Assembly: GCA_025774425.1 (NCBI GenBank)
Contig: JALGWA010000134.1
Coordinates: forward strand, 1-5,225
DNA from: a bacterium
GTDB lineage: Bacteria > Arandabacterota > Arandabacteria > Arandabacterales > JALGWA01
Direction: 5' to 3'
Length of the DNA stretch: 5,225 bases
Shown here: piece by piece, positions 1 through 5,225 of the stretch
Layout: every line of letters begins with the position of its first letter
Numbering within the stretch: position 1 is the stretch's first letter
Program-made: the position numbers and the translations under genes
Notes under the pieces: model-generated
Seen by the model: the letters and a program-made list of their open reading frames with translations, nothing else
The model's database searches: none
What the model was told of the DNA's origin: nothing

Positions 1-1
1 G

Positions 2-1120
2 AGGAAAGAGCTCCACGGCTGGTGGAAGGGGAAGCGCGAGTGCACCGGCGAGCGGATGCTCGTCAATCCCTATAACGGCTGCTCGGTAGGCTGCGTCTTC
101 TGCTACGCGCGCGCCCTGCCGGCGCCCTACTTCCGGCTCTGGAACGAGGAGGGCATCGTCACGGTCGCGAAGGACTTCGACCGGGCGGTGTCCGACCAGC
201 TCGACTCCATAGGGGTGGCCGCATGCGGCTACCTCTCCCCGGTCTGCGACCCATTCCAGGAGGTCGACTCGAGGTACCGCCTCTCCGAGAAGATCATAGA
301 GGAGTTCGTCAAGCGCAACATACCGGTTCAGTTCACCACCAAGTGCGTGCCGCCCGACACCGTGCTCGGCCTCATGAAGACCCAGCGGCATTCGTTCTGC
401 CAGTTCTCGTTCGTCACCGGGCGCGAGGACCTTCGGTCGAGGCTCATGGCCGGCGGGGCGGGCGTGGACGCGCTCTTCGGCGCCATGGAGAGAGCGGCCG
501 TCGCGGGGCTGCCGGTCGTCATGAGGATCGATCCGGTGATTCCCCGTCTCACGGACTCGAGGCGCGAGCTCGCCTCTCTCTTGGACCGCGGCGTCGACCG
601 GGGGGCGCGGCACATCGTCGCGAGCGTGATGGACATACCCGTGAGGATCGCGAAGGAAGTGTTTGCAGGGTTCGAGGTTTTCGGTGTAGGATTCACGTAC
701 GATCTAGGCAAGTTGTATACCGAGCTTATCGACGGATACCTCCACGCCGCGATCGACTATCGCAAGAGGGTCTTCGATCTCCTTCGCGACCTCTGCGAAG
801 CGCGGGGTGTTACGCTCGGGTTGTGCATGGAGTATGAAATCGTAGGGGGGAAGCCGGTCGGTCTCAATGAGACCTTCATGAGCTCGAGCAACTGCGAGGG
901 CGCCGATATCCCCGTCTACAGGAGGGCCGGCGATAGGTTCGTCCCGGCCGCCGACTGCGACGGCGCCTGCCTGAGATGCGTGGATGCGCGGTGCGGGGTG
1001 GAGGACCTGGCGATGGGACGCGGCGGCGGAAAGAAGGACTTCACCTTGAGGGACTACAGGCGATGGACGAGAACTCTGGAGGGTGAGAATGCCGAGGCGG
1101 GACGTGGTAAGCGATCTTAG
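2..1120 (+). CDS. Radical SAM protein, spore photoproduct lyase-like (COG1533) family, 5' partial
   Basis: The reading frame is open from base 2, so the true start lies upstream; 18 codons precede the first in-window ATG at 56. Counting from that Met (354 residues), the radical SAM motif CxxxCxxC is C9-C13-C16 within NPYNGCSVGCVFCYAR, which should hold the [4Fe-4S] cluster that cleaves S-adenosylmethionine. Residues 59-71 (LSPVCDPFQEVDS) and the following TTK match the 'DPYQP-E ... TK' signature of the SplB/COG1533 group. The rest fits the TIM-barrel core (for example VVMRIDPVIP at 154-163). I do not see the catalytic-cysteine region of true spore photoproduct lyase, so the substrate is unknown and 'DNA repair' is only a family label. 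A second cysteine cluster (C280, C301, C305, C308, C313) may bind another Fe-S cluster or zinc. The gene overlaps the next one by 32 bases, implying co-translation. The family call is firm; the function is open. Confidence 0.9.
   Translation, partial: RKELHGWWKGKRECTGERMLVNPYNGCSVGCVFCYARALPAPYFRLWNEEGIVTVAKDFDRAVSDQLDSIGVAACGYLSPVCDPFQEVDSRYRLSEKIIEEFVKRNIPVQFTTKCVPPDTVLGLMKTQRHSFCQFSFVTGREDLRSRLMAGGAGVDALFGAMERAAVAGLPVVMRIDPVIPRLTDSRRELASLLDRGVDRGARHIVASVMDIPVRIAKEVFAGFEVFGVGFTYDLGKLYTELIDGYLHAAIDYRKRVFDLLRDLCEARGVTLGLCMEYEIVGGKPVGLNETFMSSSNCEGADIPVYRRAGDRFVPAADCDGACLRCVDARCGVEDLAMGRGGGKKDFTLRDYRRWTRTLEGENAEAGRGKRS
1078..1083 (+). promoter_or_regulatory. Ribosome binding site that decides the start of the endonuclease V-like gene
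   Basis: GGAGGG lies inside the end of the radical SAM gene. GGAGG (1078-1082) is 6 bases from the ATG at 1089, a normal spacing. The alternative GTG at 1083 would directly abut the Shine-Dalgarno core. The ATG at 1089 is therefore preferred. Confidence 0.7.
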
Positions 1121-1745
1121 GACTTTGGAACTCGAGAAGCTGAGGGAGAGGGTGGCCGCCAGGGTGAAGAGGAAGAACGGGCCCAAGCGCGTGCGACGGG
1201 TGGTCGGTGTCGATCTCGCCATGAGCCCGAAGGCGGGGCGCGTCCACGTATGTGCTTCCATGCTGTCTTTTCCCAAGCTCAAGGTCCTCGAGGAAGCCAT
1301 CGCGACCGACGAGCTGGGCGAGGACGCCATAAGACACCTGGGCAACGTCGCGTTCGTCCCGCTCATACAGAACGTTCTCAAGATGCTCAAGCGCAAGCCG
1401 GACATCGTGATGATAAGGGAAGTGTCGCTCAAGGAGGAGATACCGCTGGCGGGTTACGTGGGCGTCATCTCCGGGCGTCCGAGCATGGGCATAACCGCGC
1501 GCGGGACGACTCCGCGGAAGCTCGCCAAGTGGGACAACGTCAAGCGGTCGGGGCCGGTGAAGATAAGGGGGCATGCGACGCCCATCACCGTGATCGCCGG
1601 GCACCTGACCTCTTTCGCCGACGCGAGCCGCATAGCCAAGGCGTGCTGCACGGACTCGCGCATACCCGAGCCGATCCGCGGCGCCGGCTCGAGGGTGCGC
1701 GCGTGGGAGCGGGCGTGGAGCGACCTCAATGTCTACGGGAGGTGA
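1089..1745 (+). CDS. Endonuclease V-like protein with degenerate active site
   Basis: This is a 218-residue protein, close to the usual endonuclease V length of about 220. Endonuclease V normally nicks DNA or RNA one base 3' of inosine, using Mg2+. Family framework that can be seen: VVGVDLA (D42), KPDIVM (103-108), LAGYVGV (120-126), a PSMGI strand (131-135) where the family has PTIGVAK, VIAGH with H172, and IPEPIR (192-197). Against the Thermotoga maritima enzyme (sequence and numbering recalled, aligned by eye), D43 is kept as D42. E89 becomes F89, D110 becomes R110 with the DGxG motif lost, K139 becomes A137, and H214 becomes G200. With two metal-binding acidic residues and the conserved Lys gone, deoxyinosine nicking is unlikely. 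The protein may bind nucleic acid without cutting, or do different chemistry. The frame is intact with good codon use, so it is not a pseudogene. It overlaps the radical SAM gene by 32 bases. Homology is probable; function is unknown. Confidence 0.78.
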   Translation: MPRRDVVSDLRTLELEKLRERVAARVKRKNGPKRVRRVVGVDLAMSPKAGRVHVCASMLSFPKLKVLEEAIATDELGEDAIRHLGNVAFVPLIQNVLKMLKRKPDIVMIREVSLKEEIPLAGYVGVISGRPSMGITARGTTPRKLAKWDNVKRSGPVKIRGHATPITVIAGHLTSFADASRIAKACCTDSRIPEPIRGAGSRVRAWERAWSDLNVYGR

Positions 1746-1756
1746 TGGGGCGCAAC

Positions 1757-1786
1757 TTGACTTGGGGGAACGTGCAGTGGTATCTT
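1757..1786 (+). promoter_or_regulatory. Putative sigma70-type promoter for the zinc-ribbon gene
   Basis: A -35 box TTGACT (1757-1762, 5 of 6 consensus bases) is separated by 18 bases from a -10 box TATCTT (1781-1786, 4 of 6). It begins 11 bases after the endonuclease V-like stop. Transcription would start near 1793, leaving a leader of about 60 bases before the ATG at 1854. Such AT-rich boxes stand out in this GC-rich sequence. There is no experimental support, and no terminator is visible just upstream. Confidence 0.45.
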
Positions 1787-1839
1787 GTTGGGCGTTGGGA
1801 CTGGCCCGAAGGCGGGTATCGAGATGTATGCGAAGGGAT

Positions 1840-1845
1840 GGGAGG
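1840..1845 (+). promoter_or_regulatory. Ribosome binding site that decides the start of the zinc-ribbon gene
   Basis: GGGAGG ends 8 bases before the ATG at 1854. The earlier in-frame starts, TTG at 1785 (which overlaps the likely -10 box) and ATG at 1824, have no comparable site. This supports the short 63-residue protein. Confidence 0.65.
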
Positions 1846-1853
1846 TTCGGATA

Positions 1854-2045
1854 ATGGAGAGTACGTTTCCGGATTGCAAGAAGTGTGGGGACGGGGTCCT
1901 GATACCTCTGTCGGATTACGGACGCGAGGGCGCGCCGATCACTTACAAGGCGTGGGTCTGCTCGAATCCTGATTGCGGCTTCAATCTCAGGATCGACAAC
2001 GGCGAGATCAGCGTGGGGAAAGCGATAGGCCAGTCCATGAAGTAG
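1854..2045 (+). CDS. Small zinc-ribbon protein of unknown function
   Basis: This 63-residue soluble protein has a four-cysteine zinc-ribbon pattern: C8-x2-C11 (CKKC) in the first knuckle and C36-x4-C41 (CSNPDC) in the second. Between them lies a stretch that looks conserved (PLSDYGREGAPITYKAW, 18-34), and after them a polar tail. There is no signal peptide or membrane segment. Zinc ribbons of this size often bind nucleic acid or act as protein-protein adaptors, but nothing here shows which. I recognise the fold pattern, not a named family. It has its own likely promoter and a strong ribosome binding site, and 108 bases separate it from the gene upstream, so it may be expressed independently. 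Its third codon positions are somewhat less GC-rich than those of its neighbours. The start follows the ribosome binding site; longer in-frame starts (1785, 1824) add residues that do not resemble the ribbon. Confidence 0.75.
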   Translation: MESTFPDCKKCGDGVLIPLSDYGREGAPITYKAWVCSNPDCGFNLRIDNGEISVGKAIGQSMK

Positions 2046-2153
2046 TTGATAAAGGGAATGGGGAGCACGGAGCTCCAGAGTATAGAGAGGGCTACACGGA
2101 GGTTGCGGCAGTCAAGGGATCTCGCAGGAGCCTGAATCTGATATAGCGGAACC

Positions 2154-2189
2154 GGCGGGTACGGATGGGCGTCTATACCCGCCCGTTTT
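2154..2189 (+). terminator. GC-rich hairpin with T run, possible terminator
   Basis: GGCGGGTA (2154-2161) pairs perfectly with TACCCGCC (2176-2183), giving an 8-bp stem and a 14-base loop, followed by CG and TTTT (2186-2189). It lies 108 bases after the zinc-ribbon stop. The T run is short and the loop long, so termination may be partial. Bases 2046-2153, between the stop and this hairpin, hold no gene that I can support. Confidence 0.4.
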
Positions 2190-2194
2190 CCAAT

Positions 2195-2214
2195 CGGGCT
2201 TGAAAGGCCCGTTT
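2195..2214 (+). terminator. Second hairpin before acpS, possible terminator or attenuator arm
   Basis: CGGGC (2195-2199) pairs with GCCCG (2207-2211), and a T-G wobble can extend the stem to 6 bp around the loop TGAAA. TTT follows. The same CGGGC can instead pair with GCCCG at 2181-2185, which overlaps the 3' arm of the preceding hairpin, so the two structures could switch. The hairpin ends 36 bases before the chosen acpS start. No promoter was found between it and acpS, so the acpS transcript probably contains it. Confidence 0.35.
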
Positions 2215-2247
2215 GCCTCTCCTATGATGGCCGCGGCGGGGGCTCGT

Positions 2248-2634
2248 ATGGCTGACTCCACGGATCTCAGCGTCGGTATAGACCTGGTCTCCATTGCGAG
2301 GGTCGAAGCGGCGGTCGAGAGGTGGGGTGAGCGTTTCCTCGAGAGGGTCTTCACCGGCCGGGAGATCGCCTACTCCAGACGCATGCACCGGCCCGCGAGG
2401 TCGCTGGCGGCGCGCTTCGCCGCCAAGGAAGCTTTTTTCAAGGCCGTCTCGGCAGCCGGCGCACGCGGGGTCCCGCTCAAGGACATCGAAGTAGTGGTGA
2501 CGGCCGGCGGCGCGCCGGCCCTCGTCGCCCACGGGAGGGCGGCGGCCGCGCTCGGGGAGCGCAAGGCGGCGCTCAGCATTTCGCATGACGGGGACCATGC
2601 AATCGCAGTCGTGGTGACAACACTTCAGAGGTGA
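2248..2634 (+). CDS. acpS: Holo-[acyl-carrier-protein] synthase
   Basis: This cytoplasmic enzyme transfers the 4'-phosphopantetheine arm of coenzyme A to a serine of apo-acyl carrier protein, switching on fatty acid synthesis. The 128-residue product is the usual AcpS length. The N-terminal motif VGIDLVSIARVE (9-20) carries the Mg2+-binding D12. RFAAKEAFFKA (56-66) carries the second metal/catalytic residue E61. The C-terminal strand LSISHDGDHAIAVVV (109-123) is typical. The ATG at 2248 was chosen because it places the first motif near the N-terminus, as in the family, although only a weak G-rich stretch precedes it. Starts at 2200 (TTG), 2224 and 2227 are possible but would add atypical residues, and the TTG start would overlap the hairpin. 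nnr begins 4 bases after the stop, so the two are co-transcribed. Confidence 0.95.
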   Translation: MADSTDLSVGIDLVSIARVEAAVERWGERFLERVFTGREIAYSRRMHRPARSLAARFAAKEAFFKAVSAAGARGVPLKDIEVVVTAGGAPALVAHGRAAAALGERKAALSISHDGDHAIAVVVTTLQR

Positions 2635-2638
2635 ACCG

Positions 2639-4186
2639 ATGTTACCCGTAGTCACAGCGGACGAGATGAAGAAGATGGACCGGATCACGATCGCCAAGTT
2701 CGTTTCCGGGATCGAGCTCATGGAGAGCGCCGGGCGCGGCGTCAAGGAGGCGATCGCCGCAAGGTGGAAGCCGCGGCGCGGAGGGCGGGTCGTCATCGTA
2801 TGCGGCAAGGGGAACAACGGCGGGGACGGGTTCGTCGTCGCGCGCCTTCTCAGGAAGGACGGCTACGCCGTGCGGACCTTCCTCATCGGTAAGGCGGCCG
2901 GTCTCAAGGGGGACGCCCTCGCCAACTACAAGAGGCTCAAACGGATGAAGATGCGCGTCGAGGAGATCGCCGCCTCGAATCTCGAAGTCCTGGAACGGGC
3001 CGTAGCCGACGCGTACGTCGTCGTTGACGCCGTCTTCGGCACGGGCTTTTCGGGCGAGACCAGGGGAGCGGCGGCGGCGGCGATCGAGGCGATGAACGAG
3101 GCCGACGCGCCGATCGTGGCGGTCGACATGCCCTCGGGGGTGGACGCGACCACAGGCGAAGCCGCCGGCGCCGTGGCGGCCGATCTCACCGTGACGATGG
3201 CGCTCCCGAAGCGCGGACACACCCTGCATCCGGGCCGGGCGCTGACGGGGGAGCTCACCGTGGTGGACATCGGCATCCCGGCGGATGTCGTGGCCGCCAA
3301 TGACCCGGGCGTCTACTTGATGCAGCCCGTCGACATAGCCGGAGCGCTGCCCTTGAGGCCGCCGGACGCGCACAAGTGGTCCTGCGGCGCGGTCGCGGCC
3401 GTTTGCGGCTCCACGGGCCTGACGGGAGCGGCGGCCCTGACGTCGACCTCGGCCCTGCGGGCGGGGGCCGGCCTGGTCACGCTGGCCGTGCCGAGGAGCC
3501 TCAACACCATAATGGAAGTGAAACTCACCGAGGTGATGACGCTTCCCGTGGCGGAGACGCGCGCCGGGAGCCTCGCCCTCAAGGCGGCGCGTGAGATCGG
3601 GAAGCTCATCAAGAAGGCGGATGCGGTCGCCGTCGGTCCGGGCCTGAGTCTCAATGCCGAGACGCAGGAACTCGTCCGACGGCTGGTGCCGAGGATCGGC
3701 AAGCCGACGGTGCTCGATGCCGACGGCATAAACGCCTTCGCGGGGAGAGCGAAGAAGCTCAAGGGGCTCGGGTTCCCGCTGGTCATCACTCCCCACCCGG
3801 CGGAGCTTTGGAGGCTCGTCGGCGTGGACAAGGGAATCATCGAGAAGGAGCGGATAGACGTGGCCCGATACGTGGCGACCGAGCTGAGCCTGGTGCTCGT
3901 GCTCAAGGGAGCGCCGACGGTCGTGGCCGAGCCGACGGGCGGCGTCTTCGTGATCCCGACGGGGAACGAGGGTCTCGCGACGGCGGGTTCGGGCGATGTG
4001 CTGACGGGCGTCATCGCCGGCTTCATGGCGCAGGGCGTCGACGCCGTGCCCGCGGCCTGCTGCGGGGCGTACGTCCACGGCCTGGCGGCCGACATTCTCC
4101 GCGAGAGCATCGGCCATCACGGTTTCCTCGCCGGGGATGTGGGGGGCATGATACCGATGGCGATAGCGTCGCTGCTCGCGGAGTAG
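2639..4186 (+). CDS. nnr: Bifunctional NAD(P)H-hydrate epimerase / ADP-dependent NAD(P)H-hydrate dehydratase
   Basis: This enzyme repairs damaged nicotinamide cofactors. The N-terminal domain (about 1-220, YjeF_N) interconverts R- and S-NAD(P)HX. The C-terminal ribokinase-like domain (about 240-515) dehydrates S-NAD(P)HX back to NAD(P)H, using ADP in bacteria. The first domain shows GKGNNGGDG (56-64), DAVFGTGFSGE (130-140) and VDMPSGVDA (162-170). The second shows GPGLS (333-337), TPHPAEL (384-390), LKGAPTVV (422-429) and GNEGLATAGSGDVLTG (442-457) with catalytic D453. At 515 residues it is full length for the fusion. One oddity is HKWSCG (245-250), where the family usually has HKG-x-x-G. The ribosome binding site GAGGTGA (2628-2634) overlaps the acpS stop codon and sits 7 bases (from GAGG) before the ATG, so translation is probably coupled. 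The acpS-nnr pair recurs in many bacteria. Confidence 0.96.
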   Translation: MLPVVTADEMKKMDRITIAKFVSGIELMESAGRGVKEAIAARWKPRRGGRVVIVCGKGNNGGDGFVVARLLRKDGYAVRTFLIGKAAGLKGDALANYKRLKRMKMRVEEIAASNLEVLERAVADAYVVVDAVFGTGFSGETRGAAAAAIEAMNEADAPIVAVDMPSGVDATTGEAAGAVAADLTVTMALPKRGHTLHPGRALTGELTVVDIGIPADVVAANDPGVYLMQPVDIAGALPLRPPDAHKWSCGAVAAVCGSTGLTGAAALTSTSALRAGAGLVTLAVPRSLNTIMEVKLTEVMTLPVAETRAGSLALKAAREIGKLIKKADAVAVGPGLSLNAETQELVRRLVPRIGKPTVLDADGINAFAGRAKKLKGLGFPLVITPHPAELWRLVGVDKGIIEKERIDVARYVATELSLVLVLKGAPTVVAEPTGGVFVIPTGNEGLATAGSGDVLTGVIAGFMAQGVDAVPAACCGAYVHGLAADILRESIGHHGFLAGDVGGMIPMAIASLLAE

Positions 4187-4214
4187 GCGGCCGCGGGAGA
4201 CGGCAGGAGGCGGC

Positions 4215-5225
4215 ATGGGAGAGAAGACGGGCGGGGCGACGAAGGCCCGGGTGCTCGAGTCGGCCCGCAGGTACGAACGCCGCGTGATATCCATGCGGAG
4301 GACCTTCCACCAGATACCGGAAGCCTCCTTCCGCGAACACGAGACGCGCGCGATGGTATGCTCGCTGCTCGAGCGGGCCGGCATCCCCTACAAATCCCCG
4401 GTCGCCGGGACGGGCGTCGTCGGCGTCGTGAGGGGTGGGGCGGGCGCGACGGTCGCCCTGAGATGCGACATGGACGCGCTCGAGCTCGACGAGCGGACGG
4501 GCCTCGCCTTCGCTTCGCGGCGCAAGGGCTTCATGCACGCATGCGGCCACGACGCCCACATGGCCATGGTCTTGGGCGCCGGTCTCGTGCTCAAGGACAT
4601 GGGCAAGGATCTCCCCGGCAACGTGAAGCTGATCTTCCAGCCGGCCGAGGAGAAGCCGCCCGGCGGGGCTCCCGCGATGATCGAGGCCGGCGTTCTCGCG
4701 CGGCCGGCGGTCGGTGCTCTTTTCGGCATACACCTCTGGCATCCGCTTCCCGAGGGCAGGGTCGGGCTCGGCTCGGGACCCATGTCCGCGGCGGCGGACG
4801 ATTTCAGGGTCGTCATCAAGGGCAGGGGGGGCCACGGCGCGAGGCCGCATGAGGTCGTCGACAGCGTCGTCGTCGCGGCCGAGTTCGTCACGGCCCTGCA
4901 GACGATCGTCTCGAGGCGGGTCGATCCCATGGAAAGCGCCGTCATCACGGTCGGCAAGATAGCGGGCGGGAGCAGGTTCAACGTGATTGCGCCGGAGGTC
5001 GAGATGGAGGGGACGGTGCGGACGCAGTCGCGCACGCTCCGCCGCCGGGCTCCGGGCATGATTCGCGGCCTCCTCGCCCATGTCTGCAAGGCGCATGGGG
5101 CGACGGGCAGGCTCGAATCCATCGCGGGGTATCCCCCGCTCCTCTGCGATGAGGGGCTGACGCGGGAGGCGCGGGCGGCCTGCTCCGTGGTCGTGGGCAA
5201 GCGGAACGTGGCCACGCACCGCGGG
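4215..5225 (+). CDS. M20-family amidohydrolase/metallopeptidase, 3' partial
   Basis: The frame is open from the ATG at 4215 to the window edge: 337 codons of a family usually about 390-400 long, so perhaps 50-60 residues are missing. AGGAGG (4205-4210) lies 4 bases before the start. The protein resembles the M20D group (IAA-amino acid, hippurate and N-acetyl-amino acid hydrolases), cytoplasmic enzymes that split amide bonds with a two-metal centre. Landmarks are RRTFHQIPEASFREHET (28-44), LRCDMDALELDE (82-93), HACGHDAH (108-115) with likely ligands C110 and H112, FQPAEE (141-146) with catalytic/ligand E145-E146, and GIHLWHPLP (171-179) with H173. A dimerisation domain runs from about 185 to 300 (GRGGHGARPH at 203-212, RFNVIAP at 254-260). 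No signal peptide is seen. The exact substrate cannot be read from this. It lies 28 bases after nnr with no terminator between, so it is probably in the same operon. Confidence 0.93.
   Translation, partial: MGEKTGGATKARVLESARRYERRVISMRRTFHQIPEASFREHETRAMVCSLLERAGIPYKSPVAGTGVVGVVRGGAGATVALRCDMDALELDERTGLAFASRRKGFMHACGHDAHMAMVLGAGLVLKDMGKDLPGNVKLIFQPAEEKPPGGAPAMIEAGVLARPAVGALFGIHLWHPLPEGRVGLGSGPMSAAADDFRVVIKGRGGHGARPHEVVDSVVVAAEFVTALQTIVSRRVDPMESAVITVGKIAGGSRFNVIAPEVEMEGTVRTQSRTLRRRAPGMIRGLLAHVCKAHGATGRLESIAGYPPLLCDEGLTREARAACSVVVGKRNVATHRG

Noticed and set aside
1083..1088. GTG at 1083 as start of the endonuclease V-like gene
   Set aside because: It abuts the Shine-Dalgarno core with no spacing. 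The ATG at 1089 is correctly placed.
1250..1972. Plus-strand open frame of 240 codons spanning the endonuclease V-like gene and the start of the zinc-ribbon gene
   Set aside because: It runs out of frame with both genes. Its product is low-complexity and rich in Arg, Gly and His, with no ribosome binding site.
2046..2086. TTGATA (2046-2051) and TATAGA (2081-2086) as an acpS promoter
   Set aside because: The 29-base spacing is far outside the 16-19 range, and no better-spaced partner was found for either box.
2066..2101. Direct repeat CACGGAG (2066-2072 and 2095-2101) and palindrome GGAGCTCC (2069-2076)
   Set aside because: They are too short and isolated to separate from chance in GC-rich sequence. 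No array or operator arrangement is visible.
2058..2135. Possible 25-residue Arg-rich leader peptide (ATG 2058, TGA 2133-2135) before the hairpins
   Set aside because: The only purine-rich stretch is almost in contact with the ATG, too close for normal initiation. Such a short frame is expected by chance. It would be worth revisiting only if the attenuator idea gains support.
2642..4384. Long minus-strand open frame of 580 codons opposite nnr
   Set aside because: It is a shadow of the GC-rich nnr gene. Its product is rich in Arg, His and Asp, has no recognisable motif, and lies opposite a gene with clear family motifs.
4023..5219. Minus-strand open frame of 398 codons opposite the M20 gene
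   Set aside because: It is a composition-driven shadow. The + strand frame carries all M20 metal-binding motifs, and the antisense product resembles nothing.

Overview
The window is compact, GC-rich bacterial chromosome. Every gene supported by the sequence is on the + strand, and most junctions overlap or are only a few bases long. A bacterial-type AcpS argues against an archaeon. Many isoleucine ATA and arginine AGG/AGA codons sit inside otherwise GC-rich coding sequence. Nothing seen fixes the phylum. No tRNA, rRNA, IS element, CRISPR array or prophage gene was seen, and no cargo typical of a mobile island.

Region 1 (bases 2-1745) holds two translationally linked genes. The first is a 5'-truncated radical SAM protein of the spore photoproduct lyase-like (COG1533) group, with a second cysteine cluster near its C-terminus. 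Its last 32 bases overlap an endonuclease V-fold protein. That protein keeps the family framework but has lost most catalytic residues, and it is the most unusual item in the window.

Region 2 (1746-2247) starts with a good sigma70-like promoter, followed by a 63-residue zinc-ribbon protein with a strong ribosome binding site. About 200 bases without a convincing gene come next. They carry two GC-rich hairpins with short T runs, and their arms could also pair in an alternative way just before acpS.

Region 3 (2248-5225) is a housekeeping run. It contains acpS (activation of acyl carrier protein) and, 4 bases later, the bifunctional NAD(P)HX repair enzyme Nnr (epimerase plus dehydratase). After 28 more bases comes an M20-family amidohydrolase/peptidase that runs off the right edge. 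acpS and nnr are a commonly seen bacterial gene pair. The amidohydrolase probably shares their transcript, but no functional link to them is visible.

No obviously new multi-gene system is present. The best candidate for something undescribed is the overlapping pair of a radical SAM enzyme and a pseudo-endonuclease V. The next best is the possible attenuator-like leader before acpS.
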